In this document: positions 46,717 to 62,256 of the stretch, piece after piece | How the letters are laid out: the number at the start of each line of letters is the position of its first letter | Position numbering within the stretch: the first letter of the stretch is position 1 | NCBI GenBank assembly: GCA_963829485.1 | Contig: CAWHIK010000007.1 | Location: 186,001 to 250,000, forward strand | Direction: 5' to 3' | Length of the DNA stretch: 64,000 bases | DNA from: JBGPQJ01 sp963829485 | Lineage (GTDB): Bacteria; Chloroflexota; Anaerolineae; Anaerolineales; Villigracilaceae | Position numbers and translations under genes: made by a program | Notes under the pieces: model-generated | The model's database searches: none | What the model was told of the DNA's origin: nothing | Seen by the model: the letters and a program-made list of their open reading frames with translations, nothing else

Positions 46717-47195
46717 CTAATCCTGCGGATCTTTCATCTCAGGCACCGAGCGGGTGAACGTACCCGGCTCGGTCGCCTGCGGCGTGAGCCGGCACGCCGG
46801 CCGGCAGCGGCTTCGAGCAGCATGTCCTTGTCGTAGATGGCCTCCCGGCGGTCGGTGAAGGAGAGTTCGTAGTTGTCGCCCAGCACGATCGCCTCGGTCG
46901 GGCAGGCATCCTCGCAGAAGCCGCAGTAGATGCAGCGCAGCATGTTGATCTCGTAGGTGCTGGCATAGCGGTCGCCGGGGGAGAAGCGCTGCTCATCGGT
47001 GTTCTCGGATGCTTCAACGAAGATCGCATCCGCCGGGCAGGCTGCCGCGCACAGCGCGCAGCCGATGCACTTCTCCAGCCCGTTGTCGTAGCGCTTGAGC
47101 ACATGCCGCCCGCGGAAGCGCGGTTTGACCGGCCGCTTTTCCTCCGGGTACTGGATGGTCACCGGCTTTTCGAACAGCGTTTTCAGCGTCGTCAC
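46717..47195 (-). CDS. nuoI: NADH-quinone oxidoreductase subunit I, two [4Fe-4S] ferredoxin (frameshift near end)
   Basis: Carries electrons through clusters N6a and N6b to NuoB. CIGCALCAAACP (about 43-54) and CIYCGFCEDACP (about 87-98) hold both clusters. The frame is intact to DKDMLLEAAAG; after a shift near 46790 the tail reads LTPQATEPGTFTRSVPEMKD and stops at 46717. Start at ATG 47195 (MTTLKTLFEKP). Confidence 0.9.
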
Positions 47196-47222
47196 AGCCC
47201 GGTCATCATCTCCAGGAAGGGT

Positions 47223-48370
47223 TCAACGAGCCGCATAAGCTTTCCTCCGCAGCGACCGGTCTACCAACCCGACAGTCACGAATCCCGCAATGATCGACAC
47301 CACGGGTATCAGCCAGATGAGCGCCGGATGGACATCCTGGGCCAGGAGGATGCCGACCGCTGAAGTGAAGACCAGCGCCAGCGAAAGCGGCAGCAGCACC
47401 TTCCAGCCGAAAGCCATCAGGCGGTCGTAGCGGATGCGCGGCAGTGTGGCGCGCACCCAGATCATGCCGAACAGCAGGATGACAACCTTGACAAACACGT
47501 AGATCGGACCCAACCACGGTGCTAGCCACGTCAGGTATTGGCCGATGAACGGGATTTGCGTGATATCGGGGCCGAGATAGCCGCCGAAGAACAGCGTGGC
47601 GGCGATGGCGCAGATGGCGATCATCTTGATGTATTCCGCCATGAAGAACAGCGCGAACTTCATGCCCGAATATTCCGCGTGATAGCCGGCTGTCAGTTCC
47701 TGCTCGGCTTCGGGCATGTCGAACGGCGCCCGGTTCACTTCCGCCAGCGTGGCGATCAGGAAGATGAACGCGCCGACCGGCTGGAGCACCACGAACCAGC
47801 ATGGATCGCTGCGCTTCGACAATATCGACCATGCGCATCGAACCCGGCCAGCAGGATGGCGGTCACGAACGACAAACCCAGCGCCAGTTCGTAACTGATC
47901 ATCTGCGCCGAGGAGCGCAGGCCGCCCAGCATGGCGTACTTGTTGTTGGATGACCAGCCCGCCAGCACAATGCCGTAGACTGCGATCGACGTGATCGCCA
48001 TGATATACAGCACGCCGACGTTCAGATCAGCGACATACAGCGTGACCTGGCGTCCAAAAATGCTGACCAGTCTGCCCCCACGGGATGACTGCCGCAATCA
48101 CAATGGCCGGGACCACCGTGATGATCGGCGCCAGGATGAAGATGAACTTCTGCGCCTGTGCCGGGGTAAGCTCTTCCTTGAAGATCAACTTGACGGCGTC
48201 CGCGATCGGCTGCAGGAGCCCCACGGTCCCGCCCGGTTGGGTCCGATGCGCACCTGCATACGGGCCAGCACCTTGCGCTCAAAGAGGGTCAGGTAGGCAA
48301 ACCCGCCAATCATGATGAGGATCAGCAGAATGCCTTTGATTCCCCATTCAACCCACAATGTCCAATCCAT
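47223..48370 (-). CDS. nuoH: NADH-quinone oxidoreductase subunit H (frameshifted)
   Basis: Quinone-channel membrane subunit. MDWTLWVEWGIKGILLILIM at the start, LFERKVLARMQVRIGPNRAG, then LLQPIADAVKLIFKEELTPA, and in the long last frame EVNRAPFDMPEAEQELTAGY, the conserved acidic quinone-site loop, to RRKAYAAR. Breaks near 48235, 48075 and 47815-47840. The start ATG overlaps the nuoG stop in a TAATG arrangement at 48368-48372, hidden by an indel that makes an apparent nuoG-nuoH fusion. Confidence 0.88.
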
Positions 48371-50813
48371 TAATGGCCTTCCTCGAGCCTTCTCTGCAGC
48401 GGCGATGCTCACCGGCACCGGCTCAAAGATGGGGATGCCGAAACTGCGATAAACGAGGACAACTCCCGTCGAGAGGGATTCATCCAATTTAACGACCGCC
48501 TCGTATGCCGCGCCGTTCAGACTCACCCGGGCTTGGTCTCCGGCTGTGAGCCCCAGTTTTCCGGCTGTGGCGGGATTGACCACAACCGTTGGGTCGCCGG
48601 TACGCTGGTCGAGCAATGTGGCAGCCGTCATGGTCATGCCGCGGTCATAGACTTTACTGGCGGGAACAGCCAACAGTTCATTTTCCTTCGGGCGCAGGGC
48701 TGCACGGGCAACAACGGATGCCGCAGTCGCATCACCCAGACCAAGATGCACACCCAGTCCTTGTGAATTCTCGTAGGTCGTGCCGCCGTAATACAGGTCG
48801 CCTCGTCCGACAATCGGATATTGCTCGGCCACTTCCGCTAGTTTTCCGTAGGAAAGCCCGGCGAATGTCTTTACGCTGGCAGCGAGCTTATTGAAAACCA
48901 GCATCGGCGAGCGGCCTTCGAGTTCGATACCCGCAAAACGGGCGATATCCGCCGTGAGGGCAAAATCAGGTTTGGTACCGGATCGCGCCGGGATAGCCGG
49001 GTAGAAGCGCTGAGCGCGGCGCTCCGCGGAGGTGCAGGTGCCTTCGCGCTCGGTGTAGGCCGAGGCCGGCAGGACGACGTCCGCCAGTCTGGCGGTCTCG
49101 GTCAGGAAGAGGTCCTGCACCGCGACGAACGCAGCGGAACGGAGCGCATCCGCCAGAGCCGGGTCATCCCCTGCCGGGTCAGCTGCCGCCACATAGACAG
49201 TCTTTCCCTTCAATTCCGCAGTCAAATTGGATGCGGTGCAGAAACCCATTTCCTAGGCGCCTTGGTGTTGGGAGCATTCCAGACACCGACCAGGCCGTTG
49301 TTCGGTTTTCCGGCGCGTGACTTGACCAGTTCCGCGCAGGCGCCTGCCAGCGCAGTGGAACCCTGCGGCCAAGTCCGTCCGAGCCGAAGAAAACGACCAG
49401 GTTCTCAGCCTTGAATGCCTCGGCGAATTTTTCTTTTCCGGTCAAACCCTTGATGGTTTCAACTTCATCGCCATAAGCGTAGCGGACGATGTACGTAGCG
49501 AATTCATCCAGCTTGGTAGCGCGGGCGTTAGCCACAACAACTGTCGCTCCGCGCTGGGCAGCCTGCCTTGATGCGCAGGTACCAGACCGGCGCTTCGTCA
49601 TGAATATCAGAGGCGACGACCAGAATGGTCGAACCCTTGCCGAGGTCGCCGAAGTTGGAGCCGGCTGTTAATCCATACGCGGCCGTGAACTCGCCTCCGC
49701 CGATCGGAGTATGGAGCAGCGCCTTGCCGCCCAATCCATCCGCGAGCTGCTTCAGATTGAACAGGTCCTCATTGGAGAGGCGTCCGCCCGCCAGCACGAC
49801 AGAATCCGGGCCGGCTGCCTTTAGTTTTTCAGCGACCAGCTTCTCCGCCGCGTCGAGTTCGGCTGCCGATCCCTTGATCAGGGGCTGGTTCAGCCGCTCG
49901 GAGGATTCGCCAAAATGATAGCCGGCGAAGCGTCCCTTGTCGCACATCCAGATCTCGTTGACCTGTTCGTTCTGGCGCGGCATGGCGCGCTTGATGACCA
50001 TGTTTGCCGCCTGTCCTGGCTTCGCGGCGGGTGTTGAAGGTGATGTTGCAGCCGACCGGGCACTGCGCACAGATCGAGGCGGCGTGCTTTCATTTCCCAG
50101 GGGCGGGCGCCGAAGCGGAAGTCCGCCGTGGTGAGCGCGCCGACCGGGCAGATGTCGGTGGTGTTGCCGCGAGAAGATGGAGTCGAAGCCGGGCTCGGAG
50201 TAGGTGACGATGTCGGTGGCGCGGCCGCGCTGGTAGAAAGCCAGCACCGGCTCGCCGGCAATGTCCTCCTGGAAGCGGATGCAGCGCGCGCACTGGATGC
50301 AGCGTTCGCGGTCCAGCCAGATCAGGTCTCCCAGCGGGACGTGCTTGTCGGCGTGTTGTTTTTCATCGAAGAGGAAGCGGCTAACCGCTGGAGCCGATGC
50401 GCCATGGTCAGGTTCTGCAGCGGGCATTCACCGCCCTTGTCGCAGACCGGGCAGTCGAGCGGGTGCGAGGTGAGCAGGAATTCGAGGATCTCCTTCTGCG
50501 CCGCCTTGGCCTTTTCGGCTGGCGGTCAGCACGACCATGCCTTCGGAGACCGGGCGTGGTGCAGGCGGTCTCCAGTTTGGGACCGAACTGCAGTCTTGGG
50601 CTTGCCGGCTTCGTCGAGCACCGCCTGCCCGGTGGCGCGGTCGATCATCGGGCGGCCGACTTCCACCAGGCACTGGCGGCACATCCCGACCGGTTCCATC
50701 TTGGGGTGGTAGCAGAAGACCGGGATGTCGATGCCGGCGTTCTTGGCGGCATCCACGATCAGCGTTCCGGCGGGAGCGGTGACCTTGACTTCGTCGATGG
50801 TGAGGGTAACCAT
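48370..50813 (-). CDS. nuoG: NADH-quinone oxidoreductase subunit G (frameshifted)
   Basis: Iron-sulfur subunit of the hydrophilic arm. VTLTIDEVKVTAPAGTLIVD is the ferredoxin-like N-terminus with the [2Fe-2S] cysteines (FCYHPK, GMCRQC). LDCPVCDKGGECPLQ, CIQCARCIRFQ and the CAQCPVGCNI-like block (in a shifted frame) hold further clusters. The molybdopterin-like C-terminal domain ends in QARVSLNGAAYEAVVKLDES and a 3' end EEGH in the restored frame. Breaks near 50550, 50390, 50165, 50080, 50020, 49570, 49370, 49255 and 48390. Start ATG 50813 lies just after the nuoF stop. Confidence 0.86.
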
Positions 50814-50825
50814 GTTTCGCCATGG

Positions 50826-52094
50826 TTAAGCCTCCACGCTGCTGGCAGGCTTTGAAGTCACCGGGAAGCGCTCGATGGCCGTGGTGACCGCCATGGTGGA
50901 GAACTCACCCAGCGCGCACAGGCACTTCGTTGCATCTGGTTGGCCACCGAGTTGAGCAGCTCCACGTCCGCCGCGGTAGCCTTGCCTTCATGATGCGCTC
51001 GATCAGATGCAGCATCCAGTAGGTGCCTTCCCGGCAGGGTGTGCACTTGCCGCAGGATTCATGTTTGAAGAAATGGATGGTCTTATTGATGACCCAGTCC
51101 ATGCTGACGCTATCATCGATCACGATCACCGAGGCTGAGCCCAGTCAGCGAGCCGAGGTTCTGCACGGAGTCGTAATCCATCGGGGTATCCAGGACCTTG
51201 TCAAGGTCTCGTCGTGACCAGGATGATGGCCGACGAGGCGCCCGCCGGCATGATGCGCCTTGACCGGGCGCCCGTCGGTGACTCCGCCGCCGTGGGTGAT
51301 AGATCAGCTCGCGGAAGGTGGTGCCAAAGGGCAGTTCGTAATTGCCGGGCTTGTTCGACGTTGCCCGGAGAGCGAGAAGATCTTGACCCCGGCGCTGTCT
51401 GCGGTGCCCAGGGACTTGTACCAGTCTGCGCCTTTCTCGATGATCAGCGGGACATTGGTCAGCGTTTCGACATTGTTGACCACGGTCGGCTTGCCGTACA
51501 GACCCGCACACCGCCGGGAACGGCGGGCGGATGCGCGGCTGTCCGCGCTTGCCCTCGATCGATTCGAGCAGGGCGGTCTCTTCGCCGCAGATGTATGCGC
51601 CGGCGCCCAGGTGGGTGTGAATGCGCAGGGAGTAGTCCGTGCCGAAAGGTTGTCGCCCAGGAAACCGGCTTTTTCCATCTCGGCGATCATCGCGTCCAGT
51701 TGAAGCGCAAGCTGCCAGAACTCGCCGCGCAGGTAGACGTAGCCCGTATTCGCACTCGATGGCATAAGCAGGCGATCGCCACGCCTTCCAGGAACTGGAA
51801 GGGGTTGCTCTCCATGATCTCGCGGTCCTTGAAGGTGCCCGGCTCGGACTCGTCCGCATTGGCGACCACGTAATGCGGCCAGATGCCCTTGGGGATGAAC
51901 GACCACTTGACGCCGGTGGGGAAGCCCGCCCCGCCGCGGCCGCGCAGGCCGGAGGCCTTGACCTCGTCGGTCACCTGCCTGCGGCTTCATGCTGGTCACG
52001 GCTTTCTTGAAGGCTTCAAAACCGCCGTTCTTATGTAAACATCCAGCTTGTTGATGTCGGGGATGTCACGATGACGCAGAAGAAGGTGAGCCAT
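50826..52094 (-). CDS. nuoF: NADH-quinone oxidoreductase subunit F, NADH/FMN site (frameshifted)
   Basis: Binds NADH, FMN and cluster N3. SGLRGRGGAGFPTGVKWSFI (NADH loop), NADESEPGTFKDRE (FMN), GAYICGEETALLESIEGKRG and the cluster motif ESCGKCTPCREGTYW are all present in consecutive frames. About ten one-base shifts between 52030 and 50930. Starts MAHLLLRHRDIPD with ATG sharing a base with the nuoE stop. Ends TSKPASSVEA at 50826. Confidence 0.88.
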
Positions 52095-52601
52095 TACTTC
52101 ACCTCCCTGCCCGCTTTTGCAGGGCTTCGATCAATTCCATGGTCTTGATCCACGGTCATGTTCTCGTGATAGGTCAATCTATCGCCGTCCTGCAGCTGGA
52201 ACATGGGCGCCTTGTCGCAGGCCGCCAGGCACATCACCGCTTCGAGCGTCACCAGCCCGTCGGGCGTGGTCTCGCCGACCTTGATGCCCAGGTTTCCGCA
52301 CAGCGACTCGAGGAATTTGTCCGCGCCGCGCAGGGCGCAGGGCAGGTCGGTGCAGACCTGCATGCGGTACTTACCGGCTTTCTCGTCGTGATACAGGGTG
52401 TAAAAACCGACGATCGAAGCCACTTCGGTGACATCCAGGTCCAGCATGGCGGCAATCTCCTCCATCGCATTCCTTGGTGATATAGCCTTCATCGCGCTGC
52501 GCCAGGTACAGCAGCGGCATGACCGCCGAGCGTTTGCGTTCCGCCGGGTATTTGGCCAGAATGGCTTCGATTTCCTGAGGATATTTTTCAGCGATACTCA
52601 T
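52094..52601 (-). CDS. nuoE: NADH-quinone oxidoreductase subunit E, [2Fe-2S] (two or three frameshifts)
   Basis: Thioredoxin-fold subunit. MSIAEKYPQEIEAILAKYP, then EEIAAMLDLDVTEVASIVGF, CTDLPCALRG and CLAACDKAP with the four cluster cysteines (C-x4-C and C-x3-C). Breaks near 52475 and 52150; the last two compensate so that GREVK ends at 52094. ATG overlaps the nuoD stop (ATGA). Confidence 0.9.
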
Positions 52602-53824
52602 CGGTCCACATCTCCCAGAACAATATCCACCGAGCCGATGATGGCGACCAGGTCCGCCACCAGGACAGCCTTTGGCCATCACCGGCAGGACCTGCAGGTT
52701 ATCAAACGAGGGGGTGCGCCAGTGGACGCGGTACGGCTTGGGTCCGCCGTCGCCTTCCAGGTAAACGCCCAGTTCACCGCGCGGCGATTCGACCGCCACG
52801 TAGACCGAACCCTTCGGGGCATCGAAGCCCTCCGTCCACAGCTTGAAGTGGTGGATGAGCGCTTCCATGCTGGTGCCGATCTCGGAACGGGGCGGCGGGA
52901 CGAACTTGTGATTATTCGAGCGCACCGGTCCCATCGGCAGTTTGTTCAGCGCCTGCTCGATGATGCGCAGCGACTGGCGCATCTCACGGATGCGGACCAG
53001 GTAGCGGGCGTACACATCGCCTGCGGTTTCGATCGGGCACTTCGAAATCGTACTGCTCGTACCCGGAATACGGTGCGAATTTGCGGTAGTCATGGGCGAC
53101 GCCGGAGGCGCGCAGGCAGGCGCCGGTCATGCCCCACGTCAGGGCTTCCTCGGCGGTAGTCTTTCCGATGCCCACGGTGCGGTCGATGAAGAGCGGGATT
53201 CTTGGTCAGCAGCGATTCGTACTGGTCGATGCGCCTGGGCATGATCTTGAGGACCTCGCGCACCGCCGACTTCGAACTCCACCGGCACATCGCGCCACAG
53301 CCCGCCGGGGCGGATGTAACGTGGTCATCATGCGCTGGCCGGAGCACAACTCAAGGATGTCCAGGATCATCTCGCGCTCGCGGAAGCAGTACAGGAAGGT
53401 GGACATGGCCGCCACGTCCAGCGCCGAGGTGCCCAGCCAGACCAGGTGGGAGGAGAGCCGCTGAAGCTCCGCCAGGATGACGCGCATGGCCTGTGCGCGC
53501 TCGGGCACATCCAGGTCCACCAGCTTCTCGACCGCCATGCGAGTAGGCCAGGTTGTTGCCGACCGTGTTCATGTAATCCAGGCGGTCGGTCATCACTTCG
53601 GCCTTCTGGTAGGTCTTGGCTTCCATGTTCTTCTCGATGCCGGTGTGCAGGAAGCCGATGTCCGGGATGCAGCTGATCACCGTTTCGCCGTCCAGCTCCA
53701 GCAGCAGGCGCAGCACCCCGTGCGTGGACGGATGCTGCGGTCCCATGTTCAGGAGCATGGTCTCGCCTTTTATGGCGCGCTGCGAGACCAGATGTGTCAT
53801 ATCATCAAGATGTAGCTTCTTCAA
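52598..53824 (-). CDS. nuoD: NADH-quinone oxidoreductase subunit D (frameshifted)
   Basis: Quinone-site subunit related to NiFe hydrogenases. GPQHPSTHGVLRLLLELDGE (His-containing loop), DIGFLHTGIEKNMEAKTY, SHLVWLGTSALDVAAMS, TWGMTGACLRASG and SPRGELGVYLEGDGG follow in order in changing frames. Breaks near 53545, 53300, 53200, 53045 and 52670; with the last corrected, the end reads VADLVAIIGSVDIVLGDVDR. The start is TTG 53824 or ATG 53834 (MAQIEEATS) with one more shift. NuoC is a separate gene. Confidence 0.88.
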
Positions 53825-53836
53825 TCTGTGCCATAA

Positions 53837-54340
53837 CTATTCCTTGGCGTAGGGCTTGCGCACGTCGATTTCTTCGAAATTGAAGGTGAACTGCGGTTCT
53901 TCATACCCCAGCGGATAATCCTTGCGCAGCGGATGGCCTTCCCAGTCGTGCGGCATCAGGATGCGGCGCAGGTCGCTGTGGCCTTCAAAGTTAATGCCGA
54001 ACATGTCGTAGATCTCGCGCTCCCGCCAGTTGGCGTTGGGATAAACTCCCTCGATCGTGGCGACGCCGGGGTTGACTCCGGGCACCGGCACGCGCACACC
54101 AAGCGTGGCCTGGTTGGCGAGCGAGGTGAACTGGTAGACCACATGGAAGCGGGGATTCTCTTCAGGGAAGTAATCCACCGCGGTAATGTCGGACAGCAGC
54201 TCGAATCCCATCTCGCGGATCTTTTTAGCCGCATCGACAAGCCGGTCGCGCTGGATCACCAGGGTCGTTTCACCCCTGAACTCGAGCGTCTCGCCGTTGA
54301 ATTGATCCTTGAGGAGGCTGATAAATTTCTGCTCGTTCAT
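53837..54340 (-). CDS. nuoC: NADH-quinone oxidoreductase subunit C
   Basis: The 167-residue subunit starts MNEQKFISLLKDQFNG three bases after the nuoB stop. VVYQFTSLANQATLGVRVPV, PNANWREREIYDMFGINFEG and LPHD-like ILMPHDWEGHPLRKDYPLGY make the 30-kDa subunit signature. Intact, unlike its neighbours. It bridges NuoB and NuoD in the hydrophilic arm. Confidence 0.93.
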   Translation of the reverse strand: MNEQKFISLLKDQFNGETLEFRGETTLVIQRDRLVDAAKKIREMGFELLSDITAVDYFPEENPRFHVVYQFTSLANQATLGVRVPVPGVNPGVATIEGVYPNANWREREIYDMFGINFEGHSDLRRILMPHDWEGHPLRKDYPLGYEEPQFTFNFEEIDVRKPYAKE

Positions 54341-54342
54341 GG

Positions 54343-54825
54343 TTATGCCCAATCCTTGAGTTTTTCGCCGCGCACCTTTTCGTGCAGCGTCACGATGCCG
54401 TGGATGAGCGCTTCCGGGCGCGGCGGGCAGCCGGCCACGTAGACATCCACCGGCACGACCTCGTCCACTCCCTGCACGATGGCATAGTTATTGAACACCC
54501 CGCCGCACGAGGCGCAGTCGCCCATGGCGATCACCCACTTGGGTTCGGGCATCTGGTCGTACAGCCGGCGCAGGACGGGCGCCATTTTGCGCGAAACGCG
54601 CCCGGCCACGATCATCAGGTCAGACTGGCGGGGCGAAGGGCGCATCAACTCCATGCCGAAACGGCTCATATCATAATGAGCGGACTGCGCGGACATCATT
54701 TCGATGGCGCAGCAGGCCAGACCGAAAAGCATCGGCCACATGGCATTCGTGCGGCTCCAGTTCACGGCCTGCTCCAGCGTGGTGGTGACAATGCCCATAT
54801 TGCCAAGCTTTTGCTCTACTCCCAT
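54343..54825 (-). CDS. nuoB: NADH-quinone oxidoreductase subunit B (cluster N2)
   Basis: The 160-residue subunit starts MGVEQKLGNMGIVTTTLEQA. FGLACCAIEMM, MGDCASCGG and VAGCPPRPEALI hold the four cysteines of N2, the last cluster before quinone. Intact. The start overlaps the end of nuoA by ten bases. Longer frame to 54954 is only the read-through of the nuoA region. Confidence 0.93.
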   Translation of the reverse strand: MGVEQKLGNMGIVTTTLEQAVNWSRTNAMWPMLFGLACCAIEMMSAQSAHYDMSRFGMELMRPSPRQSDLMIVAGRVSRKMAPVLRRLYDQMPEPKWVIAMGDCASCGGVFNNYAIVQGVDEVVPVDVYVAGCPPRPEALIHGIVTLHEKVRGEKLKDWA

Positions 54826-55172
54826 TCCAGCGCTCCTTTCTTCCACGCGTAAATATAACCAACCAGTAAAATGGCGATAAAGATGACCATTTCGATCAAC
54901 CCGAACAGTCCCAGCTGGCGGAAGGACGATCGCCCAGGGCAGGAAAAAGACCATTTCAATGTCGAACAGGATGAAAAGACTGCGACCAGATAATACCGCA
55001 CCGGCATACGGCGGTTGCCGGGGCCGATGGGATTCATACCGGATTCGTAGGGGGCGGATTTTCGGGCGGTTTGGTGCTTCGGTCCGAACAGCATGCCCAG
55101 CCCGATGGCAATCACCGCAACCAGAATCGTTAGTGCTATAAGGAAGCCTATGGCGACATACTCAATCAACAT
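54816..55172 (-). CDS. nuoA: NADH-quinone oxidoreductase subunit A (two compensating indels)
   Basis: First gene of the operon with GGGAGG before the ATG. Three-helix subunit: YVAIGFLIALTILVAVIAIG, then YESGMNPIGPG, and LGLFGLIEMVIFIAILLVGY. Between about 54985 and 54925 the frame reads FSSCSTLKWSFSCPGRSSF; a different frame gives the expected helix LFILFDIE-MVFFLPWAIVL. So two indels cancel, leaving an open but wrong stretch. Confidence 0.88.
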   Translation of the reverse strand: MLIEYVAIGFLIALTILVAVIAIGLGMLFGPKHQTARKSAPYESGMNPIGPGNRRMPVRYYLVAVFSSCSTLKWSFSCPGRSSFRQLGLFGLIEMVIFIAILLVGYIYAWKKGALEWE

Positions 55173-55211
55173 GTGACAGCCTCCCGGCCTTGATAGAGAT
55201 TTCGAAGCGCA

Positions 55212-55217
55212 AGTATA
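55212..55217 (-). promoter_or_regulatory. -10 box of the nuo operon
   Basis: TATACT on the minus strand (TTATGTTATACTTGCGC context), 39 bases before the nuoA start. No good -35 is visible. The AT-rich tract 55225-55290 precedes it and may carry upstream activation sites. Confidence 0.4.
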
Positions 55218-55284
55218 ACATAAGCGAGTTTATCAGTGTATATTTTCACAAACTTTGTCCGATTTCGTAAGTAAATTTAATAAT

Positions 55285-55326
55285 AAAAAAGGGCGAGTAA
55301 CGTCATTGGTTCATTATGACGCCCCT
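55285..55326 (-). terminator. Rho-independent terminator after the rpoD gene
   Basis: The minus strand has GGGGCGTCAT, AATGAACCA, ATGACG, TTACTCGCCC then TTTTTT. Nested GGGCG/CGCCC and CGTCAT/ATGACG arms with a six-T tract end the dnaG-rpoD transcript and separate it from the nuo promoter. Confidence 0.7.
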
Positions 55327-55397
55327 ACCCTTTCAGGGAAGTATCCATTTCCAGATCAGAGTTTACGACCGGTCAAACCGTGACCGTACTGCTCCGA

Positions 55398-56978
<1,581 letters not shown>

Positions 56979-57033
56979 AATCACCAGAGTTCAACTTCGA
57001 GAAGGTTGGCTTGGTTACTTGCTGAAACCCCGG

Positions 57034-58954
57034 TTAATTTTGTTTCTTTTCGTCGCGCCTGGCCAGCGCCTGATGCAGGTGCTGCAAGGTTGTTCCATAC
57101 TGCCGGGACTGTTCCATGTAGGTCGCGGCCAGCGGGTCGCCGCTTTGCTGCGCTTCCTGCTGTAGAAATTGCAGCTGGCTGACACTTTCACTGACCATCA
57201 CCCGCCGCAGCCGGATCACCGAGCGGTACAATTCCGCCACCAGTTTGTCGTGCAGAGGCTCCTGAATGGGCTGCGATGAGAGTTCGGCAAACAAGCCGTG
57301 CATATCCTTGCCGAGGTGTTCCTCCACATAATGCCCGGTTTCGGTGGCATCCTGTTCCAGCGACTGGCGGATCAGCTGAAAGAATTCCTGATGGTCAGTA
57401 TACTCGAAATCCTGAATTGAGAGCGGACCCAGGCTGGCCTTTTGCAGGTCGCGGTCGAGGCGGTGCAGCAACTCAGGGTGTTGCAGCAGGACGGACAGGC
57501 AATACGCCTCGATGTCGCGGGACTGTCGAACGGACATCGTCCCGGAGGCTGGTTCTGTTTTCGCTGGAGCGCCCTGCTCTTTGGGTTTTCCCCGCTTGTA
57601 CGGTCTGGTCCGTGCGGGCTGTGCGCCCATCAAGGCGCGTTCGTCCACCCGCAGGCGGCGCGCCAGCATCTGGCGGTAGTGTTCGCGTTCCACCGGGTTG
57701 GGCAGGTCCTCGATCAGCGGCAGCACCTGCGCGGCGATCTCCGCCTTCACCTTCGGGTCGTTGACGTTCTTATCGGCGATCAACGCCTCGAGCACATGCT
57801 CCACGATGGGTTTGGCGGTCTCGATCAGCCGCTTCCATTCATCCGGGTTGCGCTGGACGATCTCATCAGGGTCGAGCTCATCGGGCATGGACGCCACGCG
57901 CAGGTCGGCTTGCAGGCGCGCCTCGTGTCGAAGCAAGCCGCGCGCGTCGAATCGTCAATTCATTCTCGCGGTCGAGCGAGGTGCGAGCCGCTTCCAGTCC
58001 GCGCAGGACAGCCTTCTGCCCGGCGGTGTCCGGGTCAAGGGCCAGCACGATGCGGCGGGTGAAGCGCTTGAGCAGACGAAGTTGGTCCTCGGTCAGCGCG
58101 GTGCCCATCGGCGAGACAACATTTTCGTATCCCGCCTGATGGAGGGCAATCACGTCGAGGTAGCCTTCGACGATCACCACCTGGTCCGCGGCGCGGATGG
58201 GCTTGCGCGCCCGGTCGAGACCGTAGAGCAGATGCCCCTTGTCGAAAATGGGTGTCTGCGGCGAATTGAGGAATTTCGGCTGGTCATTGGGGTCAAGGAT
58301 GCGCGCACCGAAGCCGGTCATGCGCCCGTCGGCGTCGCGGATGGGGATCATCAGCCGGTTGCGAAAACGATCAAAGAGGCCGCCGTCATCGCGCTGGCTG
58401 GCCATGCCGCTGTCGATCAACTCCTGGTCCGTGTAATGTTTGGACTTGAAGTATTCCAGAATGGTGTGGGAACCTGCCGGGGCATATCCCAGCCCGAAGG
58501 TTTCGATGGTCCGGTCGGTCAGCTTGCGTTTTTGCAGGATGTAGTCGAGCGCAGGCTTGCCGGCAGGAGAGTTGAGCAGGGCGTTTCGGTAAAAATTGAC
58601 TGCCTCCTCCAGCAGGTTGCGCAGCCGGTCGTTCTCCTCGAGCTGCTCCTGCTTCTCGGGCGTGAACGCCTCCAGCGTGACGCCGGCCCGGTCTGCCAGG
58701 CGGTGCAGCGCTTCGCGGAAGTCGATATTCTCCTTCTTCATCACGAACTTGAAGATATCGCCGCCCTCGTTGCACTGCCCAAAGCAGCGCCAGGTGCCCG
58801 AATCCGGCCAAACGACGAAGGCCGGCGTGCGCTTGTTCTCATGGAAGGGGCAGAATCCCGTATAGTTCTTGCCCGAGCGGCGCAGCTTGACACCCGCTTC
58901 CGCGGCCAGGTCGAGAATGTCAATGCGGGACTTGATATCGTCTATGCTGGACAT
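57034..58954 (-). CDS. dnaG: DNA primase DnaG (one frameshift)
   Basis: Synthesises replication primers. CHC2 zinc finger C35-P-F-H38 with C57-F-G-Q-C61; TOPRIM acidic residues in VEGYLDVIALHQAG and LALDPDTAGQKA. In the second frame the helicase-binding C-terminal domain (RQSRDIEAYCLSVLLQHPEL, then KLVAELYRSVIRLRR) follows. The change of frame is near 57950, inside DRENELTI-LLRHEARLQADL. Upstream of rpoD with 55 bp between. Confidence 0.92.
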
Positions 58955-59070
58955 TGGATGGATGAGTAGAGAATAGTGAGCAGAGACCGGGTAATAGGAA
59001 TAGCAAAGGAATTATAGACTTGGATAGTGTGAGATGCAAATGAAATGAGTGAGCTTTTAGTACCAGAACT

Positions 59071-59096
59071 ATTGGGCGGCCAATTGGCCGCCCAAT
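59071..59096. terminator. Palindromic hairpin after glyQS
   Basis: A perfect 26-base palindrome with half-site ATTGGGCGGCCAA lies between the glyQS end (59105) and dnaG. The T-tract is poor, so efficiency as a terminator is uncertain. Confidence 0.55.
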
Positions 59097-59104
59097 CCTA
59101 CTTT

Positions 59105-62123
<3,019 letters not shown>

Positions 62124-62183
62124 GGAAATGGTTACCAATCGAGGATAAGGAGTATGGCGAGGGGATTATACCGTTAAAGGTGC

Positions 62184-62249
62184 GCTGGTCGTCGTGGCAC
62201 GATATATCGTGCCCCGACGACCAGCCCGACGACCAATCCGACGACCAGC
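62184..62249. repeat. Intergenic hairpin with tandem 12-mers
   Basis: GCTGGTCGTCG and CGACGACCAGC flank GGCACGATATATCGTGCC, itself a palindrome, so 62184-62225 can fold into one long stem with a single mismatch. CCGACGACCAGC (62214), CCGACGACCAAT (62226) and CCGACGACCAGC (62238) then form three tandem 12-base copies. It fills the gap between glyQS and the gene before it. Confidence 0.7.
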
Positions 62250-62256
62250 ATCAGAT

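Noticed and set aside
48185..49249. nuoG-nuoH fusion protein
   Set aside because: Best explained by one indel at the nuoG end; a normal stop and overlapping start exist in the next frame.
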